The notes below the pieces were generated by a model. That model was not told the origin of the DNA. It searched no databases and was given only the letters and a program-made list of their open reading frames with translations. This document shows, piece after piece, positions 57,861-64,000 of a stretch of DNA of 64,000 nucleotides. This stretch comes from Hofstenia miamia (Eukaryota; Xenacoelomorpha; Acoela), in contig SCFE01000022.1 in NCBI GenBank assembly GCA_004352715.1, forward strand, positions 1,720,289-1,784,288. The letters run 5' to 3'. Numbering within the stretch: position 1 is the first letter of the stretch; every line of letters begins with the position of its first letter. Both the position numbers and the translations under genes were made by a program.

Positions 57861-58559
57861 TAATAATATGTGGAAATTGCTAACTTCAGTAATTTCAAAT
57901 AGGCTGGCATGTTACTTAGAGCAGAATAGGTTGATACCAGAGGAGCAGATGTGATGTAGGACAAAGAGAAGAGGATGCAAAGATCAGTTGTTGATAGACC
58001 AGGCAGTGGTGGAGAATTGTACAGGAAGGAAGACAAACTTGGCAATGGCATGGNCTTTTCGTTTTCTTGCATTTTGCAAATTTTTGGCAAAAAAATCTTC
58101 AAGAAGGAAAGGAGTACCAACATCAAATTTGGCATGTATATAGTACACCGCTGGTCTATGCAACTGAAGAAATATTTTTTATGTTATGTCTTTAATTTTT
58201 TAGAAAATTGGTTTACGCATATTTAACGAGCTGAGAATTAATTAAAAATGCGAAATATGCATGATACTACTTATCATTTCATAAATTGCACAAAATCTCT
58301 CTGTGGTTGCATAGGGCCCTTAATTAGCTTTAATATGATATATGGTTTGCCTATATAAATGATTTACATCACCTGAAAAAAATGGCCATTAAGTATATTC
58401 TTTTGTTTCCTTTGTATTAAGTTCCCATGGCAACTAAATTTCCGATTCCTCCGAAATTTTGTCTTTTTAACGTTACAAACTTCGGTTATTACATGCATAC
58501 CATTATTGTTTAATATAACCTCAAATCCGAGAAAATTAATTTTCTGTGGGGGTACCCCC
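57661..58559. mobile_element. TTAA-flanked element with palindromic ends
   Basis: TTAA at 57657-57660 and 58560-58563 flank inverted ends GGGGGTACCCCCAYAGAAAA. 899 bp as assembled. The centre (57790-58053) is bounded by single Ns and holds unrelated LINE sequence, so the true length is uncertain. TTAA target sites suggest a piggyBac-type MITE. Confidence 0.82.
57790..58053 (+). pseudogene. RT fragment of a further retroelement, bounded by Ns
   Basis: After an (AAT)n run, the plus strand reads VISNRLACYLEQNRLIPEEQ and [16 protein letters not shown], an RT 2-3 region of a non-LTR element. An N lies on each side (57789, 58054), and base composition differs from the MITE around it. It may be a misplaced contig. 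Confidence 0.65.
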
Positions 58560-58563
58560 TTAA

Positions 58564-59567
58564 GTTAAGTATCTATGTGTTCTAATTGGTATTTGAAACA
58601 TTATATTGATATCATTTTAGAATATAACTATGACTTGTATTATTGTAATGTAATAAAAATTTTTTTGTAATGTAATAAAATCCATATATTTTTAAAGGAT
58701 TATAATTTTAGTAAAGTATTTGTTCGTGGCATCACCCCGTATGCAAGATCAACAAAAACTAATCTTCTGAACTACGATGAGTACTAAAAAAACTTTTTTT
58801 ACATAAAAACTTTATAAAAATATAAAAACTTTTGATAGATCAACTATGTTTCAATATTTGAACTATTCTTATAAAAATATTACAGGGTGACTTTGTAAGT
58901 GACCGATTACAAAACGCCGATATACACAATTTACTCAATAAATATTCTTTTATGTGTAATCCTTATATAGTTAAATAATGAGTTTTGAATAACTGGCTTA
59001 CCCCACGTGTAGTGACGCCACATGACATAATTAGCGTTGTTGTCTTATCAAAATTTAGACTTTGTTTACAAACAAGGCCGCTGCCTATTTTGTTACCCGC
59101 ATTGACACAGTTGTTTTGGCATAAGTTAAGGATGTTAAGCAGGTGTATCGACACTAGATATGTGATGTTTTAGACCAGGCCTTTCCAGGTACGCAAAATG
59201 TGTTACAATTTTTAAGAAATCTGAAACGTTTAAAATTTGCATAATATAAATACATATCTCATTCCTTTCATCTGATTTCTATTCTCGTTCACCCTATTTT
59301 ACACTGGATTCTCCTTAGCAGTTATTCCAGTGGGGGTTATTTACCCCCTCCCTAAGATTTCGGAAACAATAATCCGATCCTATCTTCATAATTTTTCATC
59401 AAAAGTTGCAGAGCAAGTTAAAGAAAAAAGTCTCTGAGTTATATCTAAAAAAATGCAAGGGGTTCAAATCGCCCCCCTAACCAGGTAAGATAGGGTTAAA
59501 CACATGCCTGCAATTTAAAAGAGTAAATTTCGACATAGAAATCTTAGCTTATTTACAATTACATTAC
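58564..59567. other. Intergenic, nothing recognised
   Basis: AT-rich; no domain, RNA gene or repeat supported. Confidence 0.45.
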
Positions 59568-59741
59568 CTTTATTTTTGATTTACTGTCTTTTGATTTATG
59601 ATTTGCAGTATTCTTCGCTTGTATTTCTTGGCCGTCTTTCGCTAGATCGCGATCTGCTGCCCAGCAAGGTATACCTTTGATAAGCACTCCATCTTTGTGC
59701 GTAGGATTTAGAATGAGTTTAGTGAAGGTAATTGAATCCAG
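59568..59741 (-). CDS. Possible exon of an unidentified gene
   Basis: 58 open codons on the minus strand, with possible acceptor AACAAG|C and good donor AAAG|GTAATG. Contains GVLIKGIPCWAADRDL, then a Lys/Ser-rich tail. Composition looks coding and the segment is GC-richer than its surroundings. I do not recognise the family and see no neighbouring exons, so this is a candidate only. Confidence 0.3.
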
Positions 59742-60485
59742 CTTGTTTCAGCGTATTTTCTTATTGCAATGCATCAAATCTATGGGATTAAAGGCAGCTG
59801 GCTTCGAGTAGAATTGATTTCTTAATTGATTTTCTTTTTCTATTTGTCACTCGATTACATCATCCCACTTCTATTCTATTCCCTTTTTTTATTGGGTATT
59901 AGAAATTTTGTTTGTTTTTATTTTATAAATTAATTTCATAACGAGCATGTCAATATTTCGCTCTAGTTTGGAGAAATGTTACATTCTTGACAGAAATATA
60001 TTGTGAACGAATTTTCGAAGGCATTTTTCGGAAATTTACATTTCGTAACATTATTTTTTAAATGGTATTTTGTATATTTAGAAACTTTTCGCATAAATTT
60101 TTCGGGACATCCGTTCCTGCTGTTAATGTAGAGTTTGTTTTTTAATTAAATCAGTAACTTTGTTACGTCATTTTAACACCATTTGTCTGCAATTAATGTT
60201 ATGTACACTTGTGCTTAATCTATCAATGTGAATATTTCTTGGTTATTCGAAGACATTAAATATTTTTTGTTCCACCGGTTTATCAATTATGCACAATTAA
60301 ATGTACATATATACTTTGTGTCCGAGGAAAATTTTCAATTGCCAGTTTGATTCGCAAAGATTTTTAATTCACACTTTTTATTTGCAGATTAGCTGATTGT
60401 TGGTTGTGTAGCTACTACGTCTATTTGCTTTGTACCATATTTCATCTGAAAAGTTTTACTCACCATAAACTAATTCAGAAAATAA

Positions 60486-60505
60486 CATATATATATATAT
60501 ATATA
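60486..60505. repeat. (AT)n microsatellite flanking a Penelope-like element
   Basis: Ten AT units, 25 bases before the left inverted end of the Penelope-like element. Confidence 0.85.
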
Positions 60506-60539
60506 CTTATATTGATACTATTGTTCTCAGATTTATTTT

Positions 60540-61497
60540 ATGCGACCGGTTTCGATTTAAAATCATCGTCAATACAAATTTTGTGGTAATATAATTTACA
60601 ATTCACTACATTTAATTTTGTTAAATATGCATACACTAAAAGATATTCAATATGTTGGTCGTTCTTTGTTTATTCCTTAGTCTTTGTTCATTTGAGTTCT
60701 TAATAATTAGGGCTTCAGAAATCGTAGTATTAGGTATTTTCATAATGATCTTAAAATTATTGATGTTTGCTCGATGTTGGTGAGTATAAATTTCGGAATT
60801 TAAGTGCCCTGATAGGTCTTCATTAACTCGAGTTTGGAGTTGTCGCTTTGTTTCACCGAGGTAAGAATGGTGACATTCTTCACATATAAACTTGTATACA
60901 ATTGATGAAACAAGCATCTCTTGAATTAGATCTTTGTTGCTAATTATATTACAGGTCTTCTTAGTTTCCAATATTGATCTTATTCTTGTGTATCTTAATC
61001 TCGCATTAATTTTCTTTATTCTTAGATTTAGCAGTTGTTGGTGCTCTTCAATATATGGCAACTTCCAATATACTGGTTCTTTATCATTAGATTGATCTTG
61101 GTTACATATTACTTCAGGCTTCTTTGTTAGCTGTTGATCAAGTTACCTCTTAATTAATCGATGTGGATAGCTATTATTTTCCAAATTTTATATGATTCAG
61201 GCATTGATTCAATTAAGTTATGGTAATTTGAAGAAATTTTAATTATACGATTAAGTAAGCATTTGCTGTAATTAATTTTATACTTTGGCTCACAATATGA
61301 ATGAATTGAAGTATAAAGATTGGTATTTGTTGGTTTTCGTTACATCTTAGTTTCGTAGGAATGGTTATTAAGAACTCAAATAAACAAAGACTTATGAATA
61401 AACAAAGCACGAATATCTTTTAGAGTATGCGTATTTAACAATATTAAATGTAGTAAATTTGTATTGACGATGATTTTAAATCGAAACCTGTCGCATA

Positions 61498-61499
<2 letters not shown>
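60540..61499 (-). mobile_element. Penelope-like element with inverted ends
   Basis: GCGACCGGTTTCGATTTAAA at 60542-60561 (continuing to about 60580) is repeated inverted at about 61458-61497 (GCGACAGGTTTCG form). Both ends lie against (AT)n tracts. The interior encodes a minus-strand GIY-YIG protein. Inverted flanks arise when a partial tandem copy is present in opposite orientation, as known for this class. Confidence 0.78.
60636..61061 (-). pseudogene. Penelope-like C-terminus: linker and GIY-YIG endonuclease
   Basis: 141 open codons: LPYIEEH-like start, linker IKKINARLRYTRIRSILETK, then VYKFICEECHHSYLGETKRQ, LQTRVNEDLSGH and ISEALIIKN, ending TNILNIF. SYLGET takes the place of YIG, and the CxxC pair before it is kept. 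The RT part upstream is lost or unreadable. Confidence 0.82.
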
Positions 61500-61500
<1 letters not shown>

Positions 61501-61530
<30 letters not shown>

Positions 61531-62025
61531 NNNNNNNNNNNNNNNNNNNNNNNNNNNNNNNNNNNNNNNNNNNNNNNNNNNNNNNNNNNNNNNNNNNNNN
61601 NNNNNNNNNNNNNNNNNNNNNNNNNNNNNNNNNNNNNNNNNNNNNNNNNNNNNNNNNNNNNNNNNNNNNNNNNNNNNNNNNNNNNNNNNNNNNNNNNNNN
61701 NNNNNNNNNNNNNNNNNNNNNNNNNNNNNNNNNNNNNNNNNNNNNNNNNNNNNNNNNNNNNNNNNNNNNNNNNNNNNNNNNNNNNNNNNNNNNNNNNNNN
61801 NNNNNNNNNNNNNNNNNNNNNNNNNNNNNNNNNNNNNNNNNNNNNNNNNNNNNNNNNNNNNNNNNNNNNNNNNNNNNNNNNNNNNNNNNNNNNNNNNNNN
61901 NNNNNNNNNNNNNNNNNNNNNNNNNNNNNNNNNNNNNNNNNNNNNNNNNNNNNNNNNNNNNNNNNNNNNNNNNNNNNNNNNNNNNNNNNNNNNNNNNNNN
62001 NNNNNNNNNNNNNNNNNNNNNNNNN
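61501..62025. repeat. (AT)n tract followed by a 495-N gap
   Basis: AT units 61501-61530, then N to 62025. An (AG)n run follows at 62026-62048, so a compound microsatellite likely fills part of the gap. Confidence 0.85.
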
Positions 62026-62182
62026 AGAGAGAGAGAGAGAGAGAGAGGGAGGAGATTTACAACTCGATCTGAAAAACATGTTTAAGTCAGACGCAGTTTG
62101 TTCATAATTTGTTTTGAATATTTTAGCAATGTTTTAAGTTTTAATAAAAACATGTTTTATACTTTTAGTTACAAACCTTGTC

Positions 62183-62192
62183 ATTCTTTTAG
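62183..62192 (+). promoter_or_regulatory. Splice acceptor in front of the MIC10 start codon
   Basis: A pyrimidine-rich ATTCTTTTAG ends one base before the ATG. It could accept a 5' UTR intron or a trans-spliced leader; the sequence alone cannot separate these. Confidence 0.5.
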
Positions 62193-62193
62193 A

Positions 62194-62424
62194 ATGGGTG
62201 AAGAACAGACTACCAAGAAGCTGGATCGCGCGTTTCTTGACATTGCATTAAAAAGTGCTTGTGGTTTGGGCATTGGGATGCTAACTGCAGCCCTGTTTCG
62301 ACGAAGATGGATTGTGCCATTTTCAGTTGGTGTTGGTTTGGGAGCCGGAATAACAAATTTAAATCATGATTTGGCCACGCCCTATGATTTAAGGAAGATT
62401 CAATTCATTACCAATAGCAGTTAG
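62194..62424 (+). CDS. MIC10: MIC10 homologue, core subunit of the MICOS complex (mitochondrial inner membrane)
   Basis: 76 residues, the usual MIC10 length. MIC10 oligomers bend the inner membrane at crista junctions (known for the family). Visible: N-terminal KLDRAFLDIALKSACGLGIG, first membrane segment with a GLGIG glycine motif, a basic loop FRRRW, second membrane segment with GVGLGAG, then NHDLATPY, matching the conserved HDF-x-APY end. I chose the ATG at 62194 because it gives the family N-terminus. The frame is open upstream to 62098, but that part does not look like MIC10, and a splice-acceptor-like TTCTTTTAG ends one base before this ATG. AATAAA follows 11 bases after the stop. Confidence 0.88.
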   Translation: MGEEQTTKKLDRAFLDIALKSACGLGIGMLTAALFRRRWIVPFSVGVGLGAGITNLNHDLATPYDLRKIQFITNSS

Positions 62425-62434
62425 TTGGAATTTT

Positions 62435-62440
62435 AATAAA
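62435..62440 (+). terminator. Poly(A) signal of the MIC10 gene
   Basis: AATAAA, 11 bases after the stop codon, consistent with a short 3' UTR. Confidence 0.6.
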
Positions 62441-62449
62441 ATTGTACTT

Positions 62450-63880
62450 TTTATACAAAAATATAGTTTATACATTTTTCGTTCCTTGTAAGAAGTTTAC
62501 GCTGTTAAAGTCCAATACTGATACTGTAAAATTAAAATCAATACAAATTTACTGGATTTGAAGAGAATAACTATATCGCTTACAGAAGAAAATTTAAATA
62601 TTTCTGAGCTATAATTTCTTTAATGTCACCTGACCTCTCTCCAAGACAGCTGCTGTCTAGAAAATGAACTAGTTGAAATTTCTTTTGTCCACGTTTTTTA
62701 AACGTCTTATTCATTGAGCGGATAATTGCGTTGAAGTCATTCCACCTTAATCTCATTTAAATCACGATTTAAATTCAAGCACAATATTGGTTCAATTATT
62801 GATTTATATGAAGTACACTAAAATCGTTAAAAGTAGTGCATTCTAATTGTTTTGAAGTCATTGCCCTGATATTGGAATAAGTTGAAAAGCTCTGAAATGT
62901 TGTTTTGCACCTTTTTTATATTCAGTTTCTTTAAAATTGATTAAATTTAAATCGGATTTTTTTCCAACACTGGGCTCTAAGCAACTAAAAAAATCAGCAT
63001 CATCACCTGCTTTATTCAGCGTGCTTCAAACAACTGGATTATAACTTGTGTCGTCGGTTTTCCCTGAGAGCTGAATTTAGCCTATGTTGTGCGTATCTTC
63101 CGCAATTATTTTGACCGCTTCCTTGCTCATGCCCTTAAAGATATTCTTTGAATGTGTTATGCTACTTGACTAATATGGCCTAAACGTTTTTTAATACACT
63201 TTTGGATCAATTAAATCTGTTTTGCACAGTCCATCCAGAGGTAAGTTTTCTTTAAGTTTGCAATGTCAAATTTCGCTGTGGTACAGAGGCCAGGGCTATC
63301 AATTTCGTTCCAAAACTTGGCTTAATGTTATGTATGTTTTAAAACAAATGAGGAGAGGGGTACACTCTTTTATTGTGGTATTTTCAAGTCTTAGAGATCT
63401 ATAATTTTTTATGATCATTTTAATATTTTTAAGAAAGCATCATAAATTATAACAATTCCTAAATTGTAGGGGATGAATTTCCTGGCTATGTTTCCAGAAG
63501 TTAACACTCTTCAACTTTAAGGAATATTTTGTTGGGCCCTTCGCAAACGATAAACAATAAAAATTGTATCATTTGCGCGGGACCTGAGAGAATCAATTAA
63601 AATTTTTTCCATACCTGTACTATAATAAGAAAGGGTTGATTAATAATAATATTAATTTATTTTAAACATTTGTAATTTTCAAAAAAGTATAAAAACACTT
63701 ATTTAGGTTTAAAGTAAATTTTGTTTTTCAATAATTTCCACTTAGTTGCAAATTGGTATTTCTTAGATACAGACTTTATTCTCTGACTATCCAAAAAAGT
63801 TTTTCTCTAGTGATAATTCGATTTTATTTTTTTCTTAAATCTTTTAAACTTAGTTTCTACTTTAATTTCACGCGATAACT
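62450..63880. other. Downstream of MIC10, nothing recognised
   Basis: AT-rich, no domain or repeat supported. Confidence 0.45.
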
Positions 63881-63884
63881 TGTT

Positions 63885-63960
63885 TCATAAATCTATGCAG
63901 TCATTGAGAGCATTTTCATAAAATTCTTGCACCCAAGTTTGAACACCAAAGAAGTCTATG

Positions 63961-63993
<33 letters not shown>
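63885..63993 (+). pseudogene. Penelope-like C-terminal fragment ending in (AT)n
   Basis: Reads IESIFIKFLHPSLNTKEVY (one frameshift possible), matching IESIYIRSMQPSLNTKDDY at 13.6 kb and MESILIKSLQPSLNTKEDY at 15.8 kb. It runs into (AT)n at 63963-63993. Confidence 0.7.
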
Positions 63994-63996
<3 letters not shown>

Positions 63997-64000
63997 TGAA

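Noticed and set aside
62098-62193. Upstream in-frame extension of MIC10
   Set aside because: The extra 32 residues do not resemble MIC10 and would be split by the acceptor-like site; ATG at 62194 gives the family start.

Overview
This window is AT-rich eukaryotic DNA, most likely from an invertebrate animal. The evidence is two recognisable animal genes with GT-AG introns, some only about 41-44 bp long, embedded in many different animal-type transposable elements (Penelope-like, several LINEs, Ty3/gypsy-like, mariner, piggyBac, hAT and MITEs). I cannot name the species from sequence alone. There is no sign of bacterial organisation.

The main host gene is a minus-strand homologue of ZER1 (ZYG11/ZER1 family), the CUL2 E3-ligase substrate receptor for N-terminal glycine degrons. 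I could assemble 14 exons across 43601 to 17041: a BC-box start, leucine-rich repeats, then armadillo (ARM) repeats to the stop codon. About 85-95 residues near the end of the ARM domain are missing, probably inside the 1000-N gap at 26170-27169. Its introns hold most of the transposable elements of the window: a mariner in intron 1, LINE and gypsy pieces in the 6.5-kb intron, piggyBac and hAT transposase remnants in the 3.8-kb intron, and an LTR retrotransposon, a LINE and MITEs in the 8-kb last intron.

The second host gene is a compact MIC10 (MICOS subunit) homologue at 62194-62424 (+), with a splice-acceptor-like site one base before its ATG and AATAAA 11 bases after its stop.

Layout: 1-9 kb, foldback repeats, a MITE, microsatellite and a 177-bp tandem array; 9-17 kb, Penelope-like fragments with GIY-YIG domains, a DNA transposon carrying a 20-bp minisatellite, and a LINE 3' end; 17-43.6 kb, the zer-1 gene with its TE-filled introns; 44-48 kb, a two-ORF LINE; 50-53.8 kb, three adjacent LINE remnants, two with PHD-finger ORF1s; 57.6-58.6 kb, a TTAA-flanked MITE-like element; 60.5-61.5 kb, a Penelope-like element with inverted ends; 62.2-62.4 kb, MIC10.

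Several single-N positions (15824, 36849-36850, 37887, 42034) join near-identical adjacent blocks. These look like unresolved contig-end overlaps or haplotypes, so apparent tandem duplications there should not be read as biology. Three gaps are exactly 1000 N (placeholders); two others are 84 and 495 N. I found no CRISPR array, rRNA or tRNA that I could support.
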